From contig NZ_AOLK01000011.1 of assembly GCF_000336755.1 (NCBI RefSeq), positions 532,876-596,875 on the forward strand: a stretch of 64,000 nucleotides of DNA, given 5' to 3'. The notes beneath the pieces were generated by a model, which saw nothing but the letters and a program-made list of their open reading frames with translations, had not been told where the DNA came from and made no database searches. A program made the translations under genes and the position numbers. Below are positions 54,444 through 63,516 of this stretch, piece after piece; the first letter of the stretch is position 1, and each line of letters opens with the position of its first letter. The DNA is from Haloferax elongans ATCC BAA-1513 (lineage in GTDB: Archaea; Halobacteriota; Halobacteria; Halobacteriales; Haloferacaceae).

Positions 54444-55375
54444 GCACCGAAACGAAAACCACGACCGAGACGACGACGGGGACTGGCGAACGCGGCCTTA
54501 TCGACCGTGTGACAGCGTCGCCGTTCGTCTCGAAGCTCCTGTCGAACCGCTTGGCGTTGGCGGGTATCGCCATCATCGTCACGATGGTGGTCGTCGCCAT
54601 CTACGCGAGACTCTTCATCTCGCTCGACGCCATCACCCAGTCGCAACTGGGGACGAACCCGAACCGCGCCGCACCCAGTCTCGAGTATCTCTTCGGGACT
54701 GACGGTCAGGCGCGCAGCCTCCTCCCGCGGGTCGCCTACGGCGCGTGGTACGCGATGCTGTTCGGAACCGTCACCGTCGCGGCCTCGACCACCCTCGGTG
54801 TCGGTCTCGGCATCATCGCGGCGTACTACGGCGACGTGACGGACAACGTCATCATGCGGACGATGGACGTGCTGCTCGCGTTCCCGTCGCTCCTCTTGGC
54901 GCTCGCGCTCGTCGCCATCTTCCCGGACGACCTCGGGCTGTGGCGTGCGGTCGCCGCGCTGACGCTCGTCTACACGCCGCGGTTCGCCCGCGTCGTTCGC
55001 GGGGCGGCGCTGACCGTCCTCGAAAACGAGTACATCGACGCGACCATCGCGCTGGGCGCGACCGACCCACGTGTGCTCGTTCGGCACGTCCTGCCGAACT
55101 GTCTGGCACCGATTACGGTCCAGAGCACGCTCAACTTCGGGCTCGCCATCATCGACCTCGCGGCGCTCTCGTTCCTCGGCTTCGGTGCCGCGGCGGGGAC
55201 GCCCTCGTGGGGTCTGATGCTCTCGAACGGTGTGAGCCAGGGCCTGCTGACGGGTGTCTGGTGGTGGTCGTTCTTCCCCGGGTTCTTCCTCGCACTCACC
55301 GTGCTGGGATTCAACCTCCTTGGCGACGGGATGCGTGACGCACTGGACCCGCGGATGCGGGAAGCGGTCGATTAA
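54440..55375 (+). CDS. ABC peptide transporter permease DppC
   Basis: 311 residues. A polar Thr-rich N terminus precedes six hydrophobic helices, with the OppC-type region SLEYLFGTDGQARSLLPRVA and the EAA loop YIDATIALGATDPRVLVRHV. The C terminus GDGMRDALDPRMREAVD is typical of DppC. Four-base overlap with dppB. Confidence 0.93.
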   Translation: MSTETKTTTETTTGTGERGLIDRVTASPFVSKLLSNRLALAGIAIIVTMVVVAIYARLFISLDAITQSQLGTNPNRAAPSLEYLFGTDGQARSLLPRVAYGAWYAMLFGTVTVAASTTLGVGLGIIAAYYGDVTDNVIMRTMDVLLAFPSLLLALALVAIFPDDLGLWRAVAALTLVYTPRFARVVRGAALTVLENEYIDATIALGATDPRVLVRHVLPNCLAPITVQSTLNFGLAIIDLAALSFLGFGAAAGTPSWGLMLSNGVSQGLLTGVWWWSFFPGFFLALTVLGFNLLGDGMRDALDPRMREAVD

Positions 55376-55378
55376 TCG

Positions 55379-55768
55379 ATGACTGCCGCGCCCGACCACT
55401 CGGCGGACGAACGCCCACCGCTCAGTGAACAACTGGGTGTCAGACTTCGGTTGGTCGGCACGGCGCTCGTCGCGGGCGTCGTCGTCGCCACCGTATCGGT
55501 GGTCGCCGCGACGGTGCTCTCGGACCCGACTGCGAGTGTCGAGACGGCGTTCGCGCTTGGCTCGCTCCTGTTCGGGTTCGGCTTGCTCGGGTGGTCGGGT
55601 GCGGTCGCACTCGGCCGCGGCATCGAGTCGATGCAGGAGACGCTCGACACCCAAACCGGGTGGACAGAACCCGACGCCCGTCGGGCGATGGCGCGAATTA
55701 TCGGCTTCGGCCTCGGTGTGATGCTCGGAACGATGTTCGTCGGCTCCGTCGTCCTCGGACTCGCATAG
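55379..55768 (+). CDS. Small membrane protein downstream of dppC
   Basis: 129 residues with four hydrophobic helices in two pairs (LVGTALVAGVVVATVSVVAA, FALGSLLFGFGLLGWSGAVA, then IIGFGLGVMLGTMFVGSVVL). It begins three bases after the dppC stop, so it is part of the transport operon. This is a haloarchaeal DUF; whether it assists the transporter is unknown. Confidence 0.7.
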   Translation: MTAAPDHSADERPPLSEQLGVRLRLVGTALVAGVVVATVSVVAATVLSDPTASVETAFALGSLLFGFGLLGWSGAVALGRGIESMQETLDTQTGWTEPDARRAMARIIGFGLGVMLGTMFVGSVVLGLA

Positions 55769-55786
55769 CGCAATACAGCCTACTTT

Positions 55787-55870
55787 TGACTGCACGTTCT
55801 CGGCGAGCGTCTCACAGTGACTGCACGTTCACAGTGAGTGTGAGTCGTGTCTGCACGCTCGCAGCGGGTG
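55787..55870 (+). repeat. Three degenerate tandem repeats of about 30 bp
   Basis: Units at 55787-55817, 55818-55847 and 55848-55870 each start TGACTGCACG or TGTCTGCACG and continue with alternating purine/pyrimidine text. They fill the gap between the dpp operon and the methyltransferase gene. They could be a regulator-binding array or a remnant; the first is closest to consensus. Confidence 0.5.
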
Positions 55871-55898
55871 TTATCTCCGCTCCGTCCGTACGACTGTC

Positions 55899-56501
55899 AT
55901 GAACAGAAACGAGATTCGACAGGCGTGGGACGAGGTGTCTGAAACGTACGCACGAACCCGGGACCCGACCGGGTCGGACGCGGCCCTCCTCTCGGAACTC
56001 GTCGAGATGCTGCCCGAAAACCCACTCGTTGTCGACGTTGGCTGCGGCGACGGTGCTCGGACGCTCGCGAACCTCCCATCCGGAAGCGTCGGGCTAGACT
56101 TCTCTCGCCGCGGGTTGGACCTCGCCCGCGACACTGTGCCGGACGCGCGACTCGTGCAGGCGGATATGTGCTCGCTCCCGTTTCGAGACGCGTCGGTTGA
56201 TGCGATTTCCGCGTACCACGCGGTCTTTCACGTCCCGCGAGAGTCGCATCCGGCAGTCTATCGGGAGTTCACCCGCGTGCTGAAACCGGGAGGGATGCTG
56301 CTAATGACGCTCCCGTCTGGGCGCTTCCAGACGGTCCGCCGTGGATGGATGGGCGGCGAGATGTTCTTCTCGGCACCGGGGCGTGCACAGACGCTTCAGC
56401 AACTCCGGGATGCGGGATTCGAAGAGGTCGAGACACGAGTCGCGGACGACCCACTCGGCAGTCAGAGTGAGTTCGTGTTTGCAACGCGCAGCGAAGCGTG
56501 A
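55899..56501 (+). CDS. Class I SAM-dependent methyltransferase
   Basis: 200 residues. Motif I is LVVDVGCGDGARTLANLPSG near residue 45, GLDFSRRGLDLARD is the acidic-loop region, and VQADMCSLPFRDASVDAIS and YHAVFHVPRESHPAVYREFT mark motifs II-III. It belongs to the UbiE/methyltransferase-11 group; substrate unknown. It converges on orc with 5 bases between stops. Confidence 0.87.
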   Translation: MNRNEIRQAWDEVSETYARTRDPTGSDAALLSELVEMLPENPLVVDVGCGDGARTLANLPSGSVGLDFSRRGLDLARDTVPDARLVQADMCSLPFRDASVDAISAYHAVFHVPRESHPAVYREFTRVLKPGGMLLMTLPSGRFQTVRRGWMGGEMFFSAPGRAQTLQQLRDAGFEEVETRVADDPLGSQSEFVFATRSEA

Positions 56502-56506
56502 GACCG

Positions 56507-57733
56507 TTAGACGGCCTCGGCCTGCTGTGCCGTCCGGCGAATCTCTTCCAAGACGGAGTCGAGAGCGAGCACGTCCGAGAGGGCTTCCATCGCGCTGGAG
56601 AAGGGCACGTCCAGCGCGTAGCTGTAGTAGTTCCCGCGCGACCCGGTGCGGTTCTCTTCGGCCGAGAGGATGCCGAGCATTCGGAGGTCCGAGAGGTGGT
56701 TGTGAACCGAGCGCTGGGCGAGCGGGTCGATACCGGCGGAGTTGCACAGCCGAAGGTATTCCTGGTACAGGTCGCGCATCCGGCAGGGCGTCTCGTCGTG
56801 GGCGGCCTTCGAGACGACGGCGAGGAGCGCGAAGTGCCCGTTTTCGGTGAGTTCGCGCATCCCCTCGACGACGCGCTCCTGTTCGAGTTTCTGCCGGGCA
56901 ATATCGACGTGGTCGAGCGTGATTTGTGAGTCGTCGTTGTTCTCGGCATGTTCGCCAGCGAGTCTGAGCAGGTCCAGCGCCTGCCGGGCACTCCCGCTGT
57001 CGCGGGCGGCGAGGGCCGCACAGAGGTTGAGGACACCTTCTTCGCACGCGTCTTCGGCGATAGCGACGTCGGCACGCGATTCGAGGATGTTCTGGAGTTC
57101 GGGTGCCTGGTAGGGCGGAAAGTGCAGTTCTCGCTCACAGAGTGTGTCCTGTACGCGCGGGTCGAGTTGGTCGTGGAACTTGAAGTCGTTCGAGATGCCG
57201 ACGAGACCGACTTTGGCTTCTTCGAGTTTCCCGTTCGAGCGCGCCCGCGGGAGTTCGTAGAGGAGTTCGTCGCGCTCGCCGATGGAGTCGACTTCGTCGA
57301 GGACGATGAGAATCGTCCCACCCACGTCGTCTAACTCTTGGAACAACTTCTTGAAGACGGTCTGTTGTGGATAGCCGGTCGAGCTGATTTCGGCACCCGG
57401 TGGGCGAAGTTCGTTGACGAGTTCCACCGCGACCTGATACGACGAGTTGAGTGTCTTACAGTTGATAGAGATGACACTCAGGTCGACGTCGTCGTACTGA
57501 GAGACGTCTTCGAGAAGCATCTCGAGGAGAAACTCGGTTACTGCCGTCTTGCCCACGCCGGTATTCCCGTAGAGAAAGACGTTGTTCGGTTCCCACCCGT
57601 CGACGACGGGCTGGAGCGCATCCATGTACTCCGAGATTTCGTCGTCCCGCTCTTGGATGCGCTCGGGCTTGTAGGACTCCCCGAGGGCGTCCTTGTTTGT
57701 GAAGATGTTTTGTTTTCGCTCGAACCGGCGCAT
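56507..57733 (-). CDS. Origin-recognition protein Orc1/Cdc6
   Basis: 408 residues. AAA+ ATPase with Walker A GNTGVGKT at 56-63, Walker B ILIVLDEVDSIG near 145 and sensor VGISNDFKFHDQLDPRVQDT near 180. A C-terminal winged-helix domain follows (RMRDLYQEYLRLCNSAGIDP, RSVHNHLSDLRMLGILSAEE). It binds origin boxes and loads MCM. Haloarchaea carry many paralogues; this one reads away from a 900-bp origin-like region, so it is probably the cognate initiator of that origin. Confidence 0.94.
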   Translation of the reverse strand: MRRFERKQNIFTNKDALGESYKPERIQERDDEISEYMDALQPVVDGWEPNNVFLYGNTGVGKTAVTEFLLEMLLEDVSQYDDVDLSVISINCKTLNSSYQVAVELVNELRPPGAEISSTGYPQQTVFKKLFQELDDVGGTILIVLDEVDSIGERDELLYELPRARSNGKLEEAKVGLVGISNDFKFHDQLDPRVQDTLCERELHFPPYQAPELQNILESRADVAIAEDACEEGVLNLCAALAARDSGSARQALDLLRLAGEHAENNDDSQITLDHVDIARQKLEQERVVEGMRELTENGHFALLAVVSKAAHDETPCRMRDLYQEYLRLCNSAGIDPLAQRSVHNHLSDLRMLGILSAEENRTGSRGNYYSYALDVPFSSAMEALSDVLALDSVLEEIRRTAQQAEAV

Positions 57734-58650
57734 TGGCGTCGGGTCGTTGTGCCGTCCCCTTATTTAAAACCCCGATTTCATCTGATACATGTGAATTTGA
57801 TCGGGGAGACACAGAGGACGTGTTCGGACGACAGACGGGTTCAGACGGGTGTCTGTCGGTGTTGTCTGCGAACTGTCTCTAGAAATGTTACTGAATGATG
57901 ACTTAGTATGACAGACAATCAGAGAATGACTGTTTGCGAGGTTTTGTTTTCGGTTGTATTCTTTCTCGGTTCTGTTTTCTGGTCCGAACGAAGCGGAGTC
58001 GAGTGTGTCATTCCATCGGTCTGGGACAGACACACACCACTGTTGCAAGTGAAGCGTCTTCTACGAGGGTGTCTAGAAGAACAACAGTGCACACTTTCAA
58101 CTAAAGCGTTGATACTTGTTGAGGTGGTGGCGGGATAGCAACTGAATTGCAGTGTCGGTTTATGACGGGAGGAGCGCTCTACGCGCCTGATTCACCTGAA
58201 ACTGTGGTGGGTAAACAGTGGAACACGAATCGAGAGTTCACTTGCACTGGTGGTCTGTCCCACTACCCCCCACCCAGACACTTACTCTTCTTCACTTGCA
58301 TCGGTGGTGTCTGTCTGCTCTCGATACCTCCCAACCGCCGACTGGGTTCACTTGCAATCGTGGTGTGCGATTGCCTGTTCGTCGGTTACACCGGGCTTCG
58401 GTATCGCCGCATTCACTTGCATCAGTGGTCTGTGTGGGGTGGGAGATGAGGTGGAGTGAGATGGGTGAAGTGGGATTGGGTAGGATGAGATGGGCGAGGT
58501 TGGCTGGGGTGAGGTAGGGTCGCTCGCTTCGACACACCACCAATTGGACGTTGTCGTTGTCACAGACTCACACGAATTCACCAGAAATCGGCAGACTGTC
58601 ACGCCATCGAACCCTCGCCCTTTAGGCCACCGGGAGTGTGAACTCCTGTC
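57734..58650. other. Replication origin region next to orc1/cdc6
   Basis: 917 bp without a gene, between orc and a divergently read operon. T-rich tracts at about 57925-57985 (TTTTGTTTTCGGTTG and TTCTTTCTCGGTTC) could be the unwinding element. From 58036 to 58430 there are origin-box repeats, listed separately. A G-rich tract follows at 58430-58525. Short frames here (for example 57908-58138) are not convincing. The layout matches known haloarchaeal origins in which each Orc paralogue lies beside its own box set. Confidence 0.72.
58036..58430. repeat. Origin recognition box array, consensus TTCACTTGCANNNGTGGTG
   Basis: Direct copies at 58237-58255, 58291-58309, 58347-58365 and 58412-58430 share TTCACTTGCA followed by GTGGT. 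A degenerate direct copy is at 58191-58209 (TTCACCTGAAACTGTGGTG). An inverted copy is at 58036-58054. A weak half-site, inverted, may lie at 58533-58551. Spacing is about 55-65 bases between the four good copies. The opposite orientation of the orc-proximal box is the usual origin geometry. Confidence 0.78.
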
Positions 58651-59631
58651 GTGGACCGACGTGCTCTCCGTACGCTTACACTCGCCCTCCTCGCGGTGGT
58701 CGCACTCGCGGTGGTCGCTGCGACTATCGACTCGACCGTCGTTACCGAAGGTGGCTCCTCCGGGTTCGGTGCAGGACCGAGCGACGGTGCCGTTGCAGGC
58801 GAGAGCGAATCGACGGGGTTCGAGCCGCTTTCGGGGTCGAGCGGTGGATTTAGCATTCCGACACCGTGTCTCCCGTGGCTTCTCTCTCCGACAGCACTCG
58901 GACTCATCGCCGGTGTGTTTCTTCTCATCGGCGCGTACGCCTACTGGAAGTCGCGGTCGTTTCTCCCACCGATTGCGATTGGGCTGGCGCTTGGACCGCC
59001 GGTTATCCTCGTACTCGCACTCCTGACGGCGTGCCAGCGCGACTTCTCGTTTTCGTCGCGCGCATCCGACACGGTCGGAAACATCTCACTGATTCCTCCG
59101 GGTGGCGGTGGCCTCCCCGGAGGCGGTGCCGGGAGTGCGAGTAACGTCTCGCCACCGACTGCACTCTTCGGTCTCCTCCTGCTGGTCGCACTCGTCGCAG
59201 CGGTCATCATGCTCGTCACGTCTACCGGAGACTCGTCTCCGTCGGACGACGACCCAGAGATGCCCCCTGAAGATGGACATCCCGATGTTGCTGCTGTGGG
59301 GCGGGCGGCTGGAGCCGCGGCGGAACGAATCGAATCCGGCGATGCCGACGTGGAAAACGAAGTCTTCCGCGCGTGGGGTGAGATGACTGCTCTCCTCGAC
59401 GTTCCGAATCGGTCGGCGGCGACGCCCGAAGAGTTCGCCACTGCGGCTGTCGACGCTGGGATGGACCGAGACGACGTCACCGAACTGACGACGTTGTTCG
59501 AAGCAGTCCGGTACGGCGGCGTCGAGGCGACTGCGGAACGCGAGCGCCGCGCCGTAGATGCACTTCGGAACATCGAAGCGACCTACGCCGACACAGACGA
59601 CGCGGCCGACAACGTGGGGGCAGACCGATGA
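58651..59631 (+). CDS. Membrane protein with C-terminal DUF4129 domain
   Basis: 326 residues. An N-terminal signal anchor (LTLALLAVVALAVVAATI), two central helices (ALGLIAGVFLLIGAYAYW, then IAIGLALGPPVILVLALL) and a later one (ALFGLLLLVALVAAVIMLV) precede a cytoplasmic DUF4129 domain (ENEVFRAWGEMTALLDVPNR, ATPEEFATAAVDAGM). GTG 58651 is the start. First gene of a four-gene cluster with the DUF58 protein; such clusters, with MoxR, are linked to envelope or extracellular-protein processing in archaea. Confidence 0.8.
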   Translation: MDRRALRTLTLALLAVVALAVVAATIDSTVVTEGGSSGFGAGPSDGAVAGESESTGFEPLSGSSGGFSIPTPCLPWLLSPTALGLIAGVFLLIGAYAYWKSRSFLPPIAIGLALGPPVILVLALLTACQRDFSFSSRASDTVGNISLIPPGGGGLPGGGAGSASNVSPPTALFGLLLLVALVAAVIMLVTSTGDSSPSDDDPEMPPEDGHPDVAAVGRAAGAAAERIESGDADVENEVFRAWGEMTALLDVPNRSAATPEEFATAAVDAGMDRDDVTELTTLFEAVRYGGVEATAERERRAVDALRNIEATYADTDDAADNVGADR

Positions 59632-60251
59632 TTTCGAGGCGTTCGTTCGCCGTGCTCGTCGGTGTCGTAGCGACAGTGGCTGGACTGGCGGTCGTCGTGG
59701 GCGTTCGACTGGGTCTCGGCCTCACCGACGTGTTTCTCGCTCTCGTCGCGGCGCTGGCGACGATTCAAGGGCTCCGATACGTCCAGCGACGCCGGGAAAC
59801 AACAGTGCGAACGACCCAAACGAGTGACCCAGAAGTTCGCGTCGCCGTGCCGGTGCCGGGCTCCGACTTCGACGACCAACTCGTCGCAGCCACGTCGCGC
59901 CGAACGCGGTGGTCTGCTCGCGACAACATAAACGACCGTCTCGAAACGGCTGCGCGCCGCGCGCTTATCCTCCGGGATGGCCGAACGCCGGACGAGGCAG
60001 ATACGCTCATCGAAACGGGTGCGTGGACCGACGACGTGGTCGCTGCTCGGTTCTTGGGTGCGGATATTCCGATTTCGTTTCGGCAGCGCCTCCGCTTTTT
60101 CGTCTCTGGGCAGACGGTGTTGACGTCTCGCGTCGCCCGAACTGTCGATGCTATCGACCGAATCGGACGTGAACCACGTTCCGGACAGGACACCCTGGAT
60201 GCGACCGACCACGAACGAACACAGCGACTCGAAGCTGAGGTGGGACGATGA
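59628..60251 (+). CDS. Membrane protein of the DUF58/MoxR cluster (DUF7269-like)
   Basis: 207 residues with two N-terminal hydrophobic helices (FAVLVGVVATVAGLAVVVGV, DVFLALVAALATIQGL) and a cytoplasmic helical domain. That domain contains RETAARRALILRDGRT-like sequence (near 95-125) and FLGADIPISFRQRLRFF. It overlaps both neighbours by 4 bases. Function unknown; part of the DUF4129-DUF58 set. Confidence 0.72.
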   Translation: MISRRSFAVLVGVVATVAGLAVVVGVRLGLGLTDVFLALVAALATIQGLRYVQRRRETTVRTTQTSDPEVRVAVPVPGSDFDDQLVAATSRRTRWSARDNINDRLETAARRALILRDGRTPDEADTLIETGAWTDDVVAARFLGADIPISFRQRLRFFVSGQTVLTSRVARTVDAIDRIGREPRSGQDTLDATDHERTQRLEAEVGR

Positions 60252-61516
60252 CGCAGGGATTCGACACCGAACGATGGCACGGCGTCGAGGGGCTGGTTCT
60301 CGTCACTGCCGCCGCGGGCGTCTTCATGCGCGCTCCCCCACTGCTTCTCCTCGCGGGGTTGGGCATCGTCCTACTCGGATACATCCGAATCGCGACGCTC
60401 GACGAGGTCTCGGTTCAGGTCGAACGCGAACTCTCTGACTCGACGCCCGACGCGGACGACGAGGTAACTGTCACGTTCCGCGTCACCAACGAGGGGACGA
60501 GGACGCTATTCGACCTCAGGCTCGTCGATGGTGTGCCGCCAGCACTGGCAGTCTCAGACGGGACTGCTCGACTCGGGACCGCTCTTCGCCCGGGTGCGAC
60601 TGCGTCTACCACCTACACCGTGACTGCAATCCGCGGCGAGCACACGTGGGACGAGACAGTCGTCATCGCCCGCGACCCGAGCGGGGCTCTCGAACGCAGA
60701 GAAACGCGGCACACCGAGACGACGATGCGGTGTGAACCGGAACTCGCGGCTACCGCCGACCTTCCGCTCCGGGGACTCACTTCGCAGTACACCGGTCGCG
60801 TCGAGACTGACGTCCCGGGGTCGGGCTTGGAGTTCGCGTCGATTCGCGAGTACCGCCACGGCGACCCGATTCGCCGCATCGACTGGAATCGACGCGCCCG
60901 GACGGGCGAACTCGCGACAGTCCAGTTCAGAGAAGAGCGTGCGGCGACGGTCGTACTCGTCGTCGACACCCGTTCCGAGGCGCACGTCGCGCCGACGACG
61001 GATGCCGAGACTGCGGTCGAACGCTGTGTCGATGCGGCGAGCATCGCGTTCCCGGCGCTTCTCGACAGCGGCGACAGGGTCGGTGTGGCCGCATTCGGTC
61101 CCGAGGAGTGTTGGCTGCCCCCGTCTGGTGGTGGTGACCATCGCGCCCGTGCACGCCGGCTCTTTGCTACGCACTCGGCGTTCTCACCAGCGCCCTCTGA
61201 TGCGGCGTTCTTCCCTTCAATCGCGATGCGTCGGTTGCGCCGCCGACTGTCGAGTGACGCGCAGGTCATCTTCTGTTCGCCGCTGACTGACGACTACGCC
61301 GTGTCGGTTGCGCGGCGATTGGAGGCGTACGGACACGCCGTCACCGTCGTCTCTCCCGACCCAACGTCGACCGAGTCGCTCGGTGCACGCCTCGCCCGAA
61401 TCGAGCGGGACCTGCGCCTCCGCGACCTTCGTCGCGCTGGCGTTCGCGTCGTCGATTGGGGTGACGAACCACTCGGTGTCTCGCTCGAACGAGCGGAGGC
61501 GGGGTGGTCGCGATGA
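60248..61516 (+). CDS. DUF58 domain protein
   Basis: 422 residues. Two short hydrophobic segments (about 10-45) and an N-terminal beta region (TVTFRVTNEGTRTLFDLRLV) come first. The DUF58 core GLEFASIREYRHGDPIRRID and NRRARTGELATVQFREER follow, then a vWA-like domain (VVLVVDTRSEAHVAPTTDAE, DRVGVAAFGPEECWLPP). DUF58 proteins work with MoxR ATPases. Overlaps both neighbours. Confidence 0.86.
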   Translation: MTQGFDTERWHGVEGLVLVTAAAGVFMRAPPLLLLAGLGIVLLGYIRIATLDEVSVQVERELSDSTPDADDEVTVTFRVTNEGTRTLFDLRLVDGVPPALAVSDGTARLGTALRPGATASTTYTVTAIRGEHTWDETVVIARDPSGALERRETRHTETTMRCEPELAATADLPLRGLTSQYTGRVETDVPGSGLEFASIREYRHGDPIRRIDWNRRARTGELATVQFREERAATVVLVVDTRSEAHVAPTTDAETAVERCVDAASIAFPALLDSGDRVGVAAFGPEECWLPPSGGGDHRARARRLFATHSAFSPAPSDAAFFPSIAMRRLRRRLSSDAQVIFCSPLTDDYAVSVARRLEAYGHAVTVVSPDPTSTESLGARLARIERDLRLRDLRRAGVRVVDWGDEPLGVSLERAEAGWSR

Positions 61517-62010
61517 GCGAAATCACTCGCCAGCCGACTCGGCCGGGGACCGCAATGGCACTCTCTGCGGCGGGGCTCTCGGTTCTCGTCCTCGCCGTCA
61601 CGTCGCCGGCCGCGGCACTCCTCTCGCTTCTTGCGGGTGTCGTTCTCGCCGGTGGGCTCACCCGCGGGTCACGGCGCATCCTCGACGGTGCGGGGGGTAT
61701 CTACGTCTTAGCACTCCTCGTCGGGGGTCTCGGAGACGCTGGCTCGGAAGTGCTCTTGCTAACTGCTATCGCGTCGATTCTCGCGTGGGATATCGCCGAA
61801 AACGCGCTCTCAGTTGGAGACCACCTCGGTCGCGAGACGGACACAACTCGCCTCGAAGTCGTCCACGCGGCAGCGACACTGGTCGTCCTCACAGTCGGCG
61901 CAGGAATGGTATTCGCTATCGGAACCGCGGCGTCGGGCGGCCAGCCCATCACGGCCGTCGTGTTGCTGTTAGTCGGTGTTATCGCGCTCGTCGCCGGGCT
62001 GCGTCGATGA
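61513..62010 (+). CDS. Hydrophobic membrane protein of the cluster (DUF7519-like)
   Basis: 165 residues, five hydrophobic helices, with GSRRILDGAGGIYVLALLVG and AENALSVGDHLGRETDTTRL as the recognisable loop. ATG 61513 overlaps the DUF58 stop by 4 bases. Function unknown. Confidence 0.75.
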   Translation: MSEITRQPTRPGTAMALSAAGLSVLVLAVTSPAAALLSLLAGVVLAGGLTRGSRRILDGAGGIYVLALLVGGLGDAGSEVLLLTAIASILAWDIAENALSVGDHLGRETDTTRLEVVHAAATLVVLTVGAGMVFAIGTAASGGQPITAVVLLLVGVIALVAGLRR

Positions 62011-62072
62011 CACGTAGCCGAAGTCGATTCCGACGATAACACGCACCCAACTTCCCTTCGTTTGGGGGCGAG

Positions 62073-63023
62073 TCAGTCGAGGGTCGGAACCACGACCCGT
62101 TCGAGGACGTCGGCGACGACGTCCGACTTTTGGACGTCTTCGACCCGTGCATCCGCAGAGAGAACGAGCCTGTGGGCCAACACCGACTGCGCGACGCGTT
62201 TCACGTCGTCCGGGGTGACGAACTCACGGCCCTCGATGACGGCACGGGCGCGGGAAGCTTCGAAGAGCCGTTGTGTTCCGCGGGGTGAGACACCGACTCT
62301 GACGCGGCGGTCGGTGCGTGTCTCACGCGCGAGTTCAGCCATGTACCGAAACAGGTCGTCGTCGACGCGGACGTCCTCGGGAGCGCGGCGAATCGCGAGC
62401 ACGTCCTCGCGGTCGAGGATACGTTCGATACTGGGACTCTGTGCTTCGCGGCCCGCCCGTCGGCGGAGCAGTTCGATTTCACCGTCCAGTTCGGGGTAGC
62501 CGATGGCGGACTTCACCACGAAGCGGTCTACCTGTGCTTCGGGGAGCGCGAACGTCCCTTCCTGTTCGACCGGGTTCTGTGTCGCGATGACGAAGAACGG
62601 CTCCGGGAGGGAATGCGTCTCGCCGTCGACGGTCACCTGTCCCTCTTCCATCGCTTCGAGGAGGGCCGCCTGCGTCTTCGGCGGTGCGCGGTTGATTTCG
62701 TCGGCGAGGACGACGTTCGCGAATATTGGGCCGGGTGAGAACTCGAACGACCGGTCGCGCTCGTCGTAGATGTTCGTCCCGGTCACGTCGGCGGGGAGGA
62801 GGTCCGGCGTGAACTGGATACGGGAAAACGAGAGGCCGAGCGCGGTGGCGACACTCCGCGCCGTCAGCGTCTTTCCGGTTCCGGGAACGTCTTCGAGGAG
62901 GACGTGACCGCGGGCGAGGACGCCCGTGAGAACGGTTTCGAGGAAGAATCGGTCGGCGATAACTGCCTCCGAGACGGCGTCGAGGACCTGGTCGCACGTC
63001 GTTGCCGCCGTGTCGATATCCAT
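62073..63023 (-). CDS. MoxR-family AAA ATPase
   Basis: 316 residues. Walker A is LLEDVPGTGKTLTARSVATA near residue 40, the FEFSPGPIFANVVLADEINR stretch carries Walker B, and PKTQAALLEAMEEGQVTVDG follows, with sensor VIATQNPVEQEGTFALPEAQ. The lid ends with VLAHRLVLSADAR. ATG 63023 is used; the longer frame adds basic residues unlike the family. Divergent partner of the DUF58/DUF4129 operon: it likely acts as a chaperone for their target proteins. Confidence 0.93.
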   Translation of the reverse strand: MDIDTAATTCDQVLDAVSEAVIADRFFLETVLTGVLARGHVLLEDVPGTGKTLTARSVATALGLSFSRIQFTPDLLPADVTGTNIYDERDRSFEFSPGPIFANVVLADEINRAPPKTQAALLEAMEEGQVTVDGETHSLPEPFFVIATQNPVEQEGTFALPEAQVDRFVVKSAIGYPELDGEIELLRRRAGREAQSPSIERILDREDVLAIRRAPEDVRVDDDLFRYMAELARETRTDRRVRVGVSPRGTQRLFEASRARAVIEGREFVTPDDVKRVAQSVLAHRLVLSADARVEDVQKSDVVADVLERVVVPTLD

Positions 63024-63172
63024 GTGACGACTCCGGGGCGCATGCGTCTTAGTCTCACTGGTAGCTCTCAAATCATGTTCACCTCGACCCCTGCGTCACG
63101 CCTGTCGACACCCCTCGCTGTCTCCGGAAATCGAAACGGATTAAACTATCCGGCGGATACGAGGTGATGGAA

Positions 63173-63257
63173 GCCGAGGTAGCCTAGCCCGGCCAAGGCG
63201 GTAGATTCGAAATCTACTGTCCATTCGGACACGTGAGTTCAAATCTCACCCTCGGCG
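63173..63257 (+). tRNA. tRNA-Ser (anticodon CGA)
   Basis: Acceptor GCCGAGG (63173-63179) pairs with CCTCGGC (63250-63256); G63257 is the discriminator. The anticodon stem GTAGA/TCTAC carries CGA at 63208-63210. A long variable arm typical of tRNA-Ser and the T arm GTGAG-TTCAAAT-CTCAC follow. The upstream sequence is AT-rich with a TTAAAC element at about 63140. Confidence 0.97.
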
Positions 63258-63323
63258 CTTCTCGCGGACACAACATTTCGAGCGGCGCGTCTCGTCGCGC
63301 CGCGACGGCGTGTCCGCGTGTAC
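63236..63323 (+). repeat. Direct repeat, copy A: tRNA-Ser 3' end plus GC-rich hairpin
   Basis: 88 bp, matching 63517-63604 with two mismatches. The first 22 bases are the end of tRNA-Ser (T loop to discriminator). The rest is a strong hairpin with outer arms GCGGACAC/GTGTCCGC and inner arms GGCGCG/CGCGCC. Downstream of the tRNA it would fold in RNA as well, possibly as a terminator or processing element. Confidence 0.85.
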
Positions 63324-63342
63324 TCCGACCTAAGATGTGAAC

Positions 63343-63396
63343 CAGCGAGCAACGCGAAGCGTTGCGAGTGAGGTTCAAATCTCACCCTCGGCGCTT
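63343..63396 (+). repeat. Second tRNA-Ser tail preceded by the shared 30-bp hairpin
   Basis: 63343-63372 is a 30-base block with arms CAACGC/GCGTTG, identical to 1829-1858 next to tRNA-Tyr. It is followed at once by GTTCAAATCTCACCCTCGGC, the end of tRNA-Ser (63373-63392, continuing to 63396). The block replaces the 5' strand of the T stem, exactly as beside tRNA-Tyr. Confidence 0.85.
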
Positions 63397-63516
63397 CTTC
63401 CGAACGTCACCCTGCGAGAGACCGCCGTGTCTCTCGCCCCGGATGACGAGGATGTACGACTGTCTGAGATTTTAACGAGGTCAGTCGCGCGCAGCGAAGC
63501 GAGCACGTCTGGACGT

